Assembly: GCA_002439755.1 (NCBI GenBank)
Contig: DJPH01000034.1
Span: forward strand, 1 to 41,012
Direction of reading: 5' to 3'
Length of the DNA stretch: 41,012 nt
Source: Prevotellaceae bacterium UBA6417
GTDB taxonomy: Bacteria; Bacteroidota; Bacteroidia; Bacteroidales; Bacteroidaceae
The notes beneath the pieces are model-generated. The model saw only the letters and a list, made by a program, of their open reading frames with translations, had not been told where the DNA came from and made no database searches. Below, one piece after another: positions 24,651 through 32,752 of the stretch. The translations under genes and the position numbers were made by a program. The first letter of the stretch is position 1; every line of letters begins with the position of its first letter.

Positions 24651-25703
24651 ATGTGTATGGCGCATATATTGGCAATAAGACTTTCTGCATTGGGTGATAT
24701 AGCGATGACCATTCCCGTTCTGTATTCTTTTGCAAAACGGTATCCCGAGCATGAGGTGACGTTCTTGAGCCGTAAGATGGTGAAACCCTTATTTGCTAAT
24801 ATGCCTGCCAATATACATTTCAAGGGGATATCGCCTGATGATTATCCCGGTGTCATGGGGCTCTACCGTCTTTTCCGTGAATTAAATGCTTCTTCGTTTG
24901 ATGCTGTGGCCGATTTGCACAATGTGCTTCGCACAATGTTCTTGCGTGCGTTGTTCAAGTTGCACGGAGTTCCGACCGCATGTATTGACAAAGGCCGTCG
25001 CGAGCGGCATGAGCTGGTGCGCAGCCTTCATAAGAAGCTGGTCCCGCTCACTTCGTCTCCTGAAAGGTATGCTTTGGTTTTTGATAAGCTGGGCTACTCT
25101 TTTCCGATGAGTTTTACTTCCGTCTTCGCCGATTCGGCGGCTCCTATGACGGGGCTTTTACCCTTAACAGGGGAAAAAGGCAGTTGCCGATGGATTGGCA
25201 TTGCCCCGTTTGCGGCTCACAAAGGCAAGATATATCCCCTCTCTCTTATGGACAAAGTGATTTCTCTGCTGCATGATGACGAACGCAACCGTATATTCCT
25301 TTTCGGTGCCGGCCCGCAAGAGAAAAAGCAGTGTGAGGAATGGGCGAAGCTCTACAATCGTACAACTTCTTTGGTGGGGTGTTTTGGTATGGGAGAAGAG
25401 TTGGCACTGATGAGTCATTTGGATGTGATGGTGACAATGGATTCTGCCAACATGCACCTGGCATCTTTGGTGCATACTCCGGTGGTGTCGGTGTGGGGGG
25501 CTACCCATCCCTATGCGGGTTTTTGCGGAATGCAGGCACCCGGAAGCCGCATCATACAGGCAGACCTTGCATGCAGGCCTTGTTCCATTTATGGGAACAA
25601 GAAATGCCTTAATCGCAATTATGCCTGTCTTTGGACCATTTCGCCTGAGCAGATAGTTGAAGCCGTTTATGATGTATGCAGCGGAAAGGAGGCAGCATCA
25701 TGA
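24651..25703 (+). CDS. GT9-family (heptosyltransferase-like) glycosyltransferase
   Basis: A 350-residue GT9 protein (two in-frame ATGs, 24651 and 24657). HILAIRLSALGDIAMTIPVLYSF is the family start and TMDSANMHLASLVHTPVVSVWGATHPYAGF the sugar-nucleotide site. A Cys cluster, CRPCSIYGNKKC, is common in Bacteroidetes GT9 proteins. The stop overlaps the start of the next gene (ATGA), so it is in a unit with a lipid A acyltransferase and a WaaP/KdkA-type kinase. This context strongly suggests a role in LPS inner core assembly. The sugar need not be heptose. Confidence 0.88.
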   Translation: MCMAHILAIRLSALGDIAMTIPVLYSFAKRYPEHEVTFLSRKMVKPLFANMPANIHFKGISPDDYPGVMGLYRLFRELNASSFDAVADLHNVLRTMFLRALFKLHGVPTACIDKGRRERHELVRSLHKKLVPLTSSPERYALVFDKLGYSFPMSFTSVFADSAAPMTGLLPLTGEKGSCRWIGIAPFAAHKGKIYPLSLMDKVISLLHDDERNRIFLFGAGPQEKKQCEEWAKLYNRTTSLVGCFGMGEELALMSHLDVMVTMDSANMHLASLVHTPVVSVWGATHPYAGFCGMQAPGSRIIQADLACRPCSIYGNKKCLNRNYACLWTISPEQIVEAVYDVCSGKEAAS

Positions 25704-26611
25704 AGAAAGTGCAGTACTATATATTATATGGTATAGTGTTCCTGTTCTCGCTGTTGCCGATGTGGCTGCACTATTGCTTTTCCGATTTGCTGTATGTCAT
25801 CATATATCGCATTATAAGATACCGCAGGACGATTGTCAGGAAGAATCTTTGCAATTCGTTTCCCGAGAAGAGCAAGAAGGAGCTGCGCTACATTGAGCAT
25901 CGCTTTTATGCTTTTTTCTGCGACTATATCGTTGAGAACATCAAATTGCTGACGATGCGCAAGAGCAATCTCATGAGGCGAATGACGTTTGAAGGCCTGG
26001 ATGAAGTGAAGCAGTCATTCAAGGAGCACGACCTGGTTTTTATCTATCTGGGCCATTACTGCAACTGGGAATATGTGGCTTCGTTGCAATGGTGGGTACC
26101 CAAAGACATACATTGTGCTCAGCTCTATAGCAGCTTGAAGAGTTATGCCTTTGACCGTTTGTTCTATCATATTAGGAGCCGTTATGGTGGAGAGAATATC
26201 AAAAAGAACGAATCCATGAGGCACATCGTTGCTTACCGGCAAAGACATGAGAAAGCAATTATCGGGTTCATTTCCGACCAGACGCCACGTTGGATAAACA
26301 TTCATAAATGGTTGGATTTCCTTCATCAGGACACTCCCGTTTTCACCGGTACGGAGCGCATTGCCAAGAAAGTCAATGCTGCTGTATATTATGGTGAGAT
26401 GAGCAGAGTAAAGAGGGGATATTACAAATGTCGTTTCCGCTTGATGACGAATGATGCCAGCAGCATGAAAGATGAGCAGCTGACGACAAGTTATATGCAT
26501 CTTTTAGAGCAGAGCATTCAAAGAGGGCCATACTATTGGTTGTGGACTCACAACAGGTGGAAGCGGCAACGCAGTCCTGAAGAAGCAGAAGCCAACGCAC
26601 AGAAAGTATGA
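25700..26611 (+). CDS. Lipid A acyltransferase, LpxL/HtrB family
   Basis: A 303-residue membrane-anchored late acyltransferase adding a secondary acyl chain to the Kdo-lipid A precursor. An N-terminal membrane segment spans about residues 4-40. IYLGHYCNWEY has the catalytic His119-x4-Glu124, FISDQTPRW matches the substrate-binding block, and YYWLWTHNRWK is the usual C-terminal signature. The start overlaps the previous stop as ATGA and is preceded by AAAGGAGG at 25685-25692, a strong Shine-Dalgarno that is unusual in this phylum. The longer frame to 25676 is therefore rejected. The stop overlaps the next gene. Confidence 0.9.
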   Translation: MKKVQYYILYGIVFLFSLLPMWLHYCFSDLLYVIIYRIIRYRRTIVRKNLCNSFPEKSKKELRYIEHRFYAFFCDYIVENIKLLTMRKSNLMRRMTFEGLDEVKQSFKEHDLVFIYLGHYCNWEYVASLQWWVPKDIHCAQLYSSLKSYAFDRLFYHIRSRYGGENIKKNESMRHIVAYRQRHEKAIIGFISDQTPRWINIHKWLDFLHQDTPVFTGTERIAKKVNAAVYYGEMSRVKRGYYKCRFRLMTNDASSMKDEQLTTSYMHLLEQSIQRGPYYWLWTHNRWKRQRSPEEAEANAQKV

Positions 26612-27357
26612 GCCGGAGAATTTTGACATCGGAAGCCTATCAGTGCTGTAAAGAAGAAGTGGAGTATATCATCGACCATTTTGAGAATAGCGGTACGGTG
26701 ATACACAGCGGACGTAATTGCATCAAGTCTTTTCAGACTGACTTAGGGATATGGAACGTGAAGCGTTACCACAAGCCGTCTGCTTTCAACCGCATTGTAT
26801 ATTCGTTTCTCCGCAAGCCCAAAGGCAGAAGGGCCTTTGAGTATCCGTTGAAAGTACTGTCGGCAGGGTTTGAAACCCCTTGTCCCATAGCCTATGTCGA
26901 GGAGGATTGTATGGGCTTGATCGGCTATTCCTACTTTGTGAGTGAGCAATGTCCCTACAAGCGACGTTTCTATGAGTTTGGCAACGCCCGCGTAGAAGAC
27001 ATACAGGATATACTCATTGCGTTTGTCCGTTTCACTGCCGGTCTTCACGAAGCCGGCATATATCACCGTGACTATTCACCCGGGAATATACTTTTTGACA
27101 AAGTCAACGGAGCCTGGCATTTTTCCATTGTCGACATCAACCGCATGGAGTTCGGCCCTGTGAGCATCAAGAAGGGGTGCAGGAATTTTGCGCGTCTTTG
27201 GGGACAGCCCGACTTTTTCCGGTTCATAGCTCAAGAATATGCACATGCCCGTCATGCTGACGAGCGACAGTGCATAGCCGCAGTTATGCAGGCAAGGAAT
27301 AAGTTTTGGAAGCCGCGTGCCCGTCAGTTTGATTTACCGTATGAATTAAATTTTTAG
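26608..27357 (+). CDS. WaaP/KdkA-type lipopolysaccharide kinase
   Basis: A 249-residue kinase-fold protein of the Kdo/WaaP group, probably phosphorylating Kdo or an inner core sugar in the cytoplasm. WNVKRY provides the ATP lysine (Lys52), YHRDYSPGNILFD the catalytic loop (Asp155), and FSIVDINRM the metal-binding aspartate (Asp176) in place of DFG. The start overlaps the acyltransferase stop (ATGA). The large protease gene starts 5 bp after its stop, which may only reflect gene packing. The exact phosphorylation site cannot be told from sequence. Confidence 0.82.
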   Translation: MSRRILTSEAYQCCKEEVEYIIDHFENSGTVIHSGRNCIKSFQTDLGIWNVKRYHKPSAFNRIVYSFLRKPKGRRAFEYPLKVLSAGFETPCPIAYVEEDCMGLIGYSYFVSEQCPYKRRFYEFGNARVEDIQDILIAFVRFTAGLHEAGIYHRDYSPGNILFDKVNGAWHFSIVDINRMEFGPVSIKKGCRNFARLWGQPDFFRFIAQEYAHARHADERQCIAAVMQARNKFWKPRARQFDLPYELNF

Positions 27358-27362
27358 ACTAT

Positions 27363-30300
27363 ATGAAGAAACTGTCTTTCATTTTCGTTTTAGCCTTGAT
27401 GGCCTTGTCTCTTCATGCCGAAGAGGCTGCCTCATGGTTTAGGGCAAGTGCCATCTCACCTGACGGGAAGAGCATAGCCTTTTCCTATAAAGGTGATATA
27501 TTTGTCGTTTCCAGCAGTGGCGGAAGAGCCGTGCGGCTTACTTCGCATGCAGCCTACGACGGCTATCCCTGCTGGTCGCCCGACGGCAAGCTGATAGCCT
27601 TTTCTTCCGACAGATATGGCAGCCTTGACGTGTTTGTCATCTCCAAAGACGGCGGAGCTCCCAAGCGTCTGACAACGCATTCGGCCAATGAAAAGGTACA
27701 ATGCTTCCTCGACAACAGCCATGTGCTGTATACGTCCTATTATATGCCGACATCCGAGGATATCTTCTTTCCGGGTGATTTCGCACAGGTCTACAGTGTG
27801 GATGTCAATGCCCACAGGCCGCAATTGTTTTCAGCTTTGGCAATGGAGTCTATATCCATCAACGCAAATGGCGAGATGCTCTATCAGAACTATAAGGGAT
27901 ATGAAGATGAATGGCGCAAGCGTCATCGTTCCCCTATCACACGCGACCTGTATCTTTCCCAGACAAACCCTGTGAACCGCACCTACAGGCAGCTGACAAC
28001 CGACAATGCAGAGAACCGCAATCCCGTGTGGGCTTCAGATGGTAAGAGCTACTACTTTCTCAGCGAAAGGAATGGTTCCATGAATGTCTACAAGGCTTCT
28101 GCGGGTGAATCCGGCAAGCAGGTCACCTTCTTTAAGGAGAACCCCGTGCGCTATCTTTCTGTTTCTCAAGACGAGACCTTGTGCTTTTCATGGGACGGTG
28201 GCTTATATACGATGCAGAAAGGCGGCAAGCCGCAGCGTGTAAACATTGACATTGTCATGGACGATACCGAGAACTTCAGGCAGCCGCAGACAGTAAGTTC
28301 GGGTGCTTCTGCCTTTGATATAACGAAAGATGAAAAGGAGATTGCCTTTATACTCAACGGAGATCTTTATACCACTGTGACGGACTACGCCACAACCAAA
28401 AGGCTGACCACGACTCCAGAAGAGGAACGTCATCCGAGCATTAGTCCCGACGGACGCACCATAGTCTATGCTTCCGAGCGTGGAGGTACGTGGAATATCT
28501 ATGCCATGAAGCTCCAGGATAAGAAAGACAAGAACTTCACTTATGCCACGGATGTCAAGGAGGAGGCCCTCATTACCGGCAAAGAGCCGTTTACACATCC
28601 GAAGTTTTCACCCGATGGCAAGAAGATAGCGTTCCTTGCCAACCGTACGGAAATACGTGTCTATGACGTAAAGAGCAAGCGCATCGATGTGGCACTTCCG
28701 GCCAAGTTCAACTTCTCCTATGCCGATGGTGACATGGGCTTTGAGTGGTCTCCCGACAGCCGTTGGATTCTTACTTCCTACATGGGTGAAGGCGGTTGGA
28801 ACAATATGGACATTGCCGTTGCCAGCATTGACGGCAAGAAGGTGGTCAACCTCACCAACAGTGGCTATTCCGACGAGTCTCCCGAATGGGCTTTGGGGGG
28901 CAAGGCCATTGTATGGGCTTCCGACCGTGCCGGATATCGCAGTCATGGCAGTTGGGGAGCCGAGGACGACGTATATATAATGTATCTCGACAAAGAGGCT
29001 TACGAACTGTCGAAATACAACAAGGAAGACCGTGCCCTGTATGAAGAGCGCATGAAGGCTGCCAAGGATTCTACCGACAAGTCGTCGAAGGCCGGCAAGC
29101 AGAAGTCTAAGACTGACAAGAAGAAAAAGGCCGATGGCAAGGACAAGTCAGGCGCATCCAAGGATGAGAAGTCGCCTAAGAAGGACAGCACTGAAGTGAA
29201 ACCTTTGAATCTTGACTTTGATGGTTGCGAGAACAGGATAAAGCGTCTGACTGTCAATTCGTCTCATCTGGGTGGTATGTATCTCACCCCCGACGGCAAG
29301 AAGCTCTACTACATTTGCCGCTTTGAGGGTGGTTATGACCTTTGGGTGCACGATTTGGAGGACAATTCTACGAAGATTGTCTGCAAGGGTATTGGTGGAG
29401 GCCGGTTCATCCCCGACAAGAAGGGTGAAAACCTCTACTTGTGCAATGGTGGTCTCAAGAAGGTTACGCTCTCCAATGGCAGCATCAAGGACCTGCCTTT
29501 CCGTGCCGAGAAAGAGGGACAGACGGCAGAGCGCAGGGAATACCTCTACGACCATTGTGTCAACCAGATAGAGAACCGCTTCTGTGATGTCAACTATCAT
29601 GGCGTTGACTTCAAGGCTTTGGCTGCCCATTATCGCAGGTTCCTGCCCTTCATCAACAACAACCGCGACTTCAGCGAAATGGTGAGTGAGCTGCTCGGTG
29701 AGCTCAATTGCTCGCACACAGGTCTGAAATATCGTGCTGCAAGAACCTGCCCGACGACTGCCGAGCTCGGGGCTTTCTTTGAAGATCATAAGGGCGACGG
29801 CCTGAAGGTGAAGGAAATCATTCAGGGAGGCCCGCTCGATATGCCCGGAAGCAAAGTCAAACCGGGAGACATCATCAGTGAAATCGACCATCAGAAGATA
29901 CTGAAGGACCGGGACTATTTCCCCTTGCTTGCGGGCAAGGCCGGCAAATGGGTGCTGCTGACTGTTACGGATGCTTCGGGCAAGAACAAGACAGAGTTTC
30001 ATGTGAAGCCTGTGACACCGGGCGCTATCAGCGGATTGCTCTACAAACGTTGGGTGAAGCGCAACCAGAAGTTTACCGAGGAATATTCGAAAGGTAAGAT
30101 AGGTTATGTTCACATCGAAGCCATGAACAGCAACAGTTTCCGTGAGGTCTATTCGCAGATTCTCGGCAAATACCGCAACTGCGAGGCTCTTGTGGTTGAC
30201 GAACGCCATAATGGCGGAGGCTGGCTCCATGGCGATCTGGCCATTCTGTTGAGTGGCAAGCAGTTTCAGACCTATACTTCGCGCGGCCAGTATCTGGGCG

Positions 30301-30644
30301 TTGATCCTTTTACGCGTTGGAACCGTGCTTCGTGTGTCCTGGTGTGTGAGAACTGCTACTCCAATGCCAACGGTTTCCCGTCCATGTATAAGGCCCTGGG
30401 ACTGGGCAAGCTGGTGGGCACACCCATGGCAGGCACGATGACTGCCGTGTGGTGGGAGAGCCTGGATGATGGCAGCCTGATACTCGGACTGCCTGAGGTG
30501 AACTGTTTGGATATGGAGGGTAAGCCGATAGAAAACCTGCAGCTCGACCCCGACATCCCTGTTGACAACACTCCCGAGCAAATGCTTTCGGGCGACGACA
30601 GGCAGCTGAAGCGTGCCATCGATCTGATGCTTCAAGGTAAATGA
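27363..30644 (+). CDS. Tricorn-like S41 family protease, exported
   Basis: A 1093-residue predicted periplasmic protease. A signal peptide (MKKLSFIFVLALMALSLHA) leads into WD40/PD40-type beta-propeller repeats through about residue 560 (for example SPDGKSIAFSYKGDIFV, SPDGKLIAFSSDRYGSLDVFV, SPDGRTIVYASERGGTWNIY). A lysine/serine-rich insertion spans about 562-614. More propeller blades follow, then a PDZ-like segment (GDGLKVKEIIQGGPLDMPGSKVKPGDIISEIDH) and the S41 core. The core has VVDERHNGGGWLHGDLAILLSG and CYSNANGFPSMYKALGLGKLVGTPMAG, with Ser1000 the probable nucleophile. Length and order match tricorn-type proteases of Bacteroidetes. It may degrade peptides in the periplasm. Confidence 0.9.
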   Translation: MKKLSFIFVLALMALSLHAEEAASWFRASAISPDGKSIAFSYKGDIFVVSSSGGRAVRLTSHAAYDGYPCWSPDGKLIAFSSDRYGSLDVFVISKDGGAPKRLTTHSANEKVQCFLDNSHVLYTSYYMPTSEDIFFPGDFAQVYSVDVNAHRPQLFSALAMESISINANGEMLYQNYKGYEDEWRKRHRSPITRDLYLSQTNPVNRTYRQLTTDNAENRNPVWASDGKSYYFLSERNGSMNVYKASAGESGKQVTFFKENPVRYLSVSQDETLCFSWDGGLYTMQKGGKPQRVNIDIVMDDTENFRQPQTVSSGASAFDITKDEKEIAFILNGDLYTTVTDYATTKRLTTTPEEERHPSISPDGRTIVYASERGGTWNIYAMKLQDKKDKNFTYATDVKEEALITGKEPFTHPKFSPDGKKIAFLANRTEIRVYDVKSKRIDVALPAKFNFSYADGDMGFEWSPDSRWILTSYMGEGGWNNMDIAVASIDGKKVVNLTNSGYSDESPEWALGGKAIVWASDRAGYRSHGSWGAEDDVYIMYLDKEAYELSKYNKEDRALYEERMKAAKDSTDKSSKAGKQKSKTDKKKKADGKDKSGASKDEKSPKKDSTEVKPLNLDFDGCENRIKRLTVNSSHLGGMYLTPDGKKLYYICRFEGGYDLWVHDLEDNSTKIVCKGIGGGRFIPDKKGENLYLCNGGLKKVTLSNGSIKDLPFRAEKEGQTAERREYLYDHCVNQIENRFCDVNYHGVDFKALAAHYRRFLPFINNNRDFSEMVSELLGELNCSHTGLKYRAARTCPTTAELGAFFEDHKGDGLKVKEIIQGGPLDMPGSKVKPGDIISEIDHQKILKDRDYFPLLAGKAGKWVLLTVTDASGKNKTEFHVKPVTPGAISGLLYKRWVKRNQKFTEEYSKGKIGYVHIEAMNSNSFREVYSQILGKYRNCEALVVDERHNGGGWLHGDLAILLSGKQFQTYTSRGQYLGVDPFTRWNRASCVLVCENCYSNANGFPSMYKALGLGKLVGTPMAGTMTAVWWESLDDGSLILGLPEVNCLDMEGKPIENLQLDPDIPVDNTPEQMLSGDDRQLKRAIDLMLQGK

Positions 30645-30667
30645 TAACCAACATAAAACATACAAGT

Positions 30668-31540
30668 ATGATGATGACAAAAACTCTTTCTTTAAGGCTT
30701 TTCGGCCTGCTGCTGCTCTTTGCAGCCGGTGCCGTGAGTACGGATGCCAAGAAATTCCGCATCATGTCGTTTAATATCCGTTTGTTGACAACTGCCGATG
30801 GCGATAATATCTGGACCAATCGCAGTGATGCGGTGTGCAAGTTCATAGGCAAGACGGCTCCCGATGTGTTTGGTGTGCAGGAAGCCACCAAGGTTCAGAT
30901 GGACGATTTGTCAAAGAATCTGCCCGACTATGCCTATGTGGGCGTGGGACGCGACGACGGCAAGGAAGCCGGCGAATACAGTCCCGTGTTCTATCGCAAG
31001 GACAAGTTCAAGCTCATCAAGAGCGGTACTTTTTGGTTGAGTGAGACACCTGACAAGCCCTCACTCGGCTGGGATGCAGCTTGCCGCCGTGTATGCTCGT
31101 GGACCTTGTTACAGAATGTGAAGACCGGAAACAGCTTTGTCTATGCCAACACTCACCTTGATCATGTGGGCGAAAAAGCCCGTGTCAACGGTGCGATGCT
31201 TATAAAGGAAAGGCTCAGCCGTATTGCCAACAACCTGCCGATGCTCATAACCGGCGATTTCAATGTTACCAGCTCTTCGCCGGCTTATTCAACCATGCTC
31301 AACCGCATCTTTGCCCTTCAGGATGCTTACAAGAATGCCAAGAAACGCAAAGGGCTGAAATCCTCGTTCAACAACTGGGGCAAAATTGCCGACGACAAGG
31401 GGAACATCATTGACTTTGTCTTTGCATCGCCCTTCCTGAAAGCCAAGAAAGCCTGTCTGCACGACGGCAATTTGGGCAACGGACACTACCTCTCCGATCA
31501 CAACGCCCTTTACGTTGACTTCGACGGAAAGGAGCTTTAA
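30668..31540 (+). CDS. Exported endonuclease/exonuclease/phosphatase (EEP) family protein
   Basis: A 290-residue exported metal-dependent hydrolase. After a signal peptide (LLLLFAAGAVSTDA) come IMSFNIRLLTT, DVFGVQEATKVQ, VYANTHLDHVGEKAR, LITGDFNVTSSS and YLSDHNALYVDF. These are the Mg-binding and catalytic blocks of the EEP fold (QE, NTHLDH, GDFN, SDH). The substrate may be DNA, phosphoinositide or another phosphoester and is not resolvable here. Three ATGs stand at 30668-30676. An alternative start at 30641 overlaps the protease stop as ATGA and would add nine residues before the signal peptide. Confidence 0.87.
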   Translation: MMMTKTLSLRLFGLLLLFAAGAVSTDAKKFRIMSFNIRLLTTADGDNIWTNRSDAVCKFIGKTAPDVFGVQEATKVQMDDLSKNLPDYAYVGVGRDDGKEAGEYSPVFYRKDKFKLIKSGTFWLSETPDKPSLGWDAACRRVCSWTLLQNVKTGNSFVYANTHLDHVGEKARVNGAMLIKERLSRIANNLPMLITGDFNVTSSSPAYSTMLNRIFALQDAYKNAKKRKGLKSSFNNWGKIADDKGNIIDFVFASPFLKAKKACLHDGNLGNGHYLSDHNALYVDFDGKEL

Positions 31541-31550
31541 TCCCTTGATG

Positions 31551-31599
31551 CCTGTGGCAGGACGGCACGTTTGTGTGCTGCCTGCCGCAGGTCTTGTTT
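31551..31599 (+). terminator. Strong hairpin before the EFR1 gene
   Basis: CCTGTGGCAGG (31551-31561) pairs with CCTGCCGCAGG (31581-31591), one wobble, and GCAC/GTGC extends it inside. TCTTGTTTT follows. It looks like the terminator of the EEP gene, yet it ends only 10 nt before the EFR1 ATG, so it may also act as an attenuator or affect translation initiation there. Confidence 0.6.
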
Positions 31600-31609
31600 T
31601 CATCCTGCC

Positions 31610-32380
31610 ATGATTTTCTACTTTTCGGGAACCGGAAACAGCCGCCATGTGGCCCGTCGCATAGCACAGGCAACCGGCGAAAGAGACATCTCCATTGTTC
31701 GCTGCCTGCACGAGGGGACATTCGCGTTCAGGCTTTCCCGCAACGAAAGAGTAGGGCTTGTGGCTCCCGTCTACTTTTGGGGACTTCCACAAATAGTCAT
31801 CGACTTCATGTCAAGACTCACCTTGCCCGATGCCGCCGGCCATTATATATACACAGTTGCCACCTATGGCACCTCCACAGGCGGCTTCACTCACATGGCG
31901 CGCAGCCTCTTTGCACGGAAAAGTTGGCCGCTCCGTGCCACCTACAGTGTACGCATGGTAGATGTATGGACGCCGCTTTTCGACGTCAGCAATCAGGAAA
32001 AGTGCCTGAAGATAACGCAGAACGCAGAGCCGCAGATAGACACAGCGATACATGGGATATGCAGGAATGCCAGTGGCAACTTTGCCTCACGGAGCCTTCC
32101 GTGGTGGCTGGCACGCTGGCAATATGCCCTCTATGACAGGCGGCGGAGCACCCGCTATTTCAAGGTGAACAGCCGGTGCACGGGCTGCGGGCTCTGTGCA
32201 AGGCTCTGCCCAACAGGCTCGATAAGCATCAATGACAGCCGTCCCGAATGGACAAAGCCCCGATGCACGCTCTGCCTCTCCTGCCTGCACCATTGTCCGA
32301 TGTCGGCCATCGAAAACGGAAAAGCCTCACACCGTCACGGCCGGTTCCTGCATCCCGACGAAGGGCAGAGCCACGGCTGA
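31610..32380 (+). CDS. EFR1-family flavodoxin-ferredoxin protein
   Basis: A 256-residue two-domain redox protein. The N-terminus MIFYFSGTGNSRHVARRIA is an FMN-binding flavodoxin loop, followed by VAPVYFWGLPQIVIDFM and TYGTSTGGFTHMA. The C-terminus carries two 4Fe-4S motifs: Cys190, 193, 196, 200 (CTGCGLCARLCP) and Cys219, 222, 225, 229 (CTLCLSCLHHCP). Such proteins are common in anaerobes and probably move electrons between a flavin and Fe-S partners. The partner is unknown. The start at 31610 follows the hairpin. An upstream in-frame start at 31571 lies inside the hairpin stem region and is not supported. Confidence 0.88.
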   Translation: MIFYFSGTGNSRHVARRIAQATGERDISIVRCLHEGTFAFRLSRNERVGLVAPVYFWGLPQIVIDFMSRLTLPDAAGHYIYTVATYGTSTGGFTHMARSLFARKSWPLRATYSVRMVDVWTPLFDVSNQEKCLKITQNAEPQIDTAIHGICRNASGNFASRSLPWWLARWQYALYDRRRSTRYFKVNSRCTGCGLCARLCPTGSISINDSRPEWTKPRCTLCLSCLHHCPMSAIENGKASHRHGRFLHPDEGQSHG

Positions 32381-32403
32381 CAAGCCTCTCCCAAAGCCCT
32401 CGG

Positions 32404-32563
32404 GTTGCAATGTGGCTGATTGCAACGTGTTTCATGTACAGGAAACAACGTGTTTCATGTAGGGGAAACAGAGTGTTTCATGTACAGAGAACAATGTGTT
32501 TCATGTACAGGAAACACGCTGCAATCAGCCACATCGTAACCTCTGATATGTACAGATGTAAAA
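32404..32563. repeat. Seven-unit phased 23-bp modular palindrome array
   Basis: Seven adjacent 23-bp slots (one is 22 bp) keep phase between the EFR1 gene and the rimP promoter. Slots 2-5 (32427-32517) contain the dyad TGTTTC-A-TGTACA-G-GAAACA, identical in slots 2 and 5 and with a few substitutions in slots 3 and 4. Slot 1 (32404-32426) is a different dyad with 8-bp arms GTTGCAAT/ATTGCAAC. Slot 6 (32518-32540) is its inverted copy with three differences. Slot 7 (32541-32563) retains ATGTACAG at the same offset as in slots 2-5. Slots 1-2 and 5-6 thus form a 24-bp inverted repeat (32410-32433 with 32511-32534, one mismatch). No ORF of note crosses it. The 372-bp gene-free stretch 32381-32752 holds this array, a small ATGCCG/CGGCAT dyad (32568-32591) and the rimP promoter and leader. 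Confidence 0.85.
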
Positions 32564-32659
32564 CAGAATGCCGCACACCTCAGACCGGCATGCCTCCGAA
32601 CCACCGGCGGCAATCGGCAGAGACAAAGTAGCGATTTCCTTAAATTTTTTGCCTTAATA

Positions 32660-32691
32660 TTTGGAGAAAAGAAAGAAAATCACTACTTTTG
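32660..32691 (+). promoter_or_regulatory. Complete Bacteroidetes promoter of the rimP-nusA-infB operon
   Basis: TTTG at 32660-32663 (-33), a 20-bp spacer, and TACTTTTG at 32684-32691 (-7) match the phylum consensus. The expected start is near 32698. Confidence 0.75.
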
Positions 32692-32706
32692 CAAACGTTA
32701 GAGGAG

Positions 32707-32736
32707 TGAGAGGCCCGGAAGAGCTTCTCATTTTTT
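32707..32736 (+). terminator. Terminator-like hairpin in the rimP leader (possible attenuator)
   Basis: TGAGAGGC (32707-32714) pairs with GCTTCTCA (32723-32730), one G-T wobble, around an 8-nt loop, and six T residues follow at 32731-32736. It has the form of an intrinsic terminator yet lies between the promoter and the rimP ATG at 32753. Premature termination here would yield an RNA of roughly 38 nt. In Bacillus subtilis and E. coli the operon containing nusA is autoregulated through termination in its leader or early region, so a similar control is plausible here. Confidence 0.65.
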
Positions 32737-32752
32737 AATACACAACGACGAT

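Noticed and set aside
25676..25699. Upstream start for the LpxL-type gene
   Set aside because: The ATG at 25700 overlaps the previous stop and has a well-spaced AAAGGAGG, while the upstream residues do not resemble the family N-terminus.
29148..30680. 510-codon minus-strand frame opposite the tricorn-like protease
   Set aside because: It is a shadow frame. The plus strand carries PDZ and S41 motifs through the same bases.
32404..32563. CRISPR array
   Set aside because: Units are contiguous with no unique spacers of 30-40 bp, each unit is a full palindrome, and no cas genes are in the window.
32404..32563. Insertion sequence or MITE remnant
   Set aside because: There is a 24-bp inverted repeat, but no target-site duplication was recognised and no transposase is present. 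The periodic interior is not typical of a MITE. Kept as an unexplained repeat.
32248..32631. 127-codon plus-strand frame running from the EFR1 3' end through the repeat array
   Set aside because: Its second half is made of the repeated units (recurring CFMYRKQR-like pieces), its first half is out of frame with EFR1, and it has no start signal.
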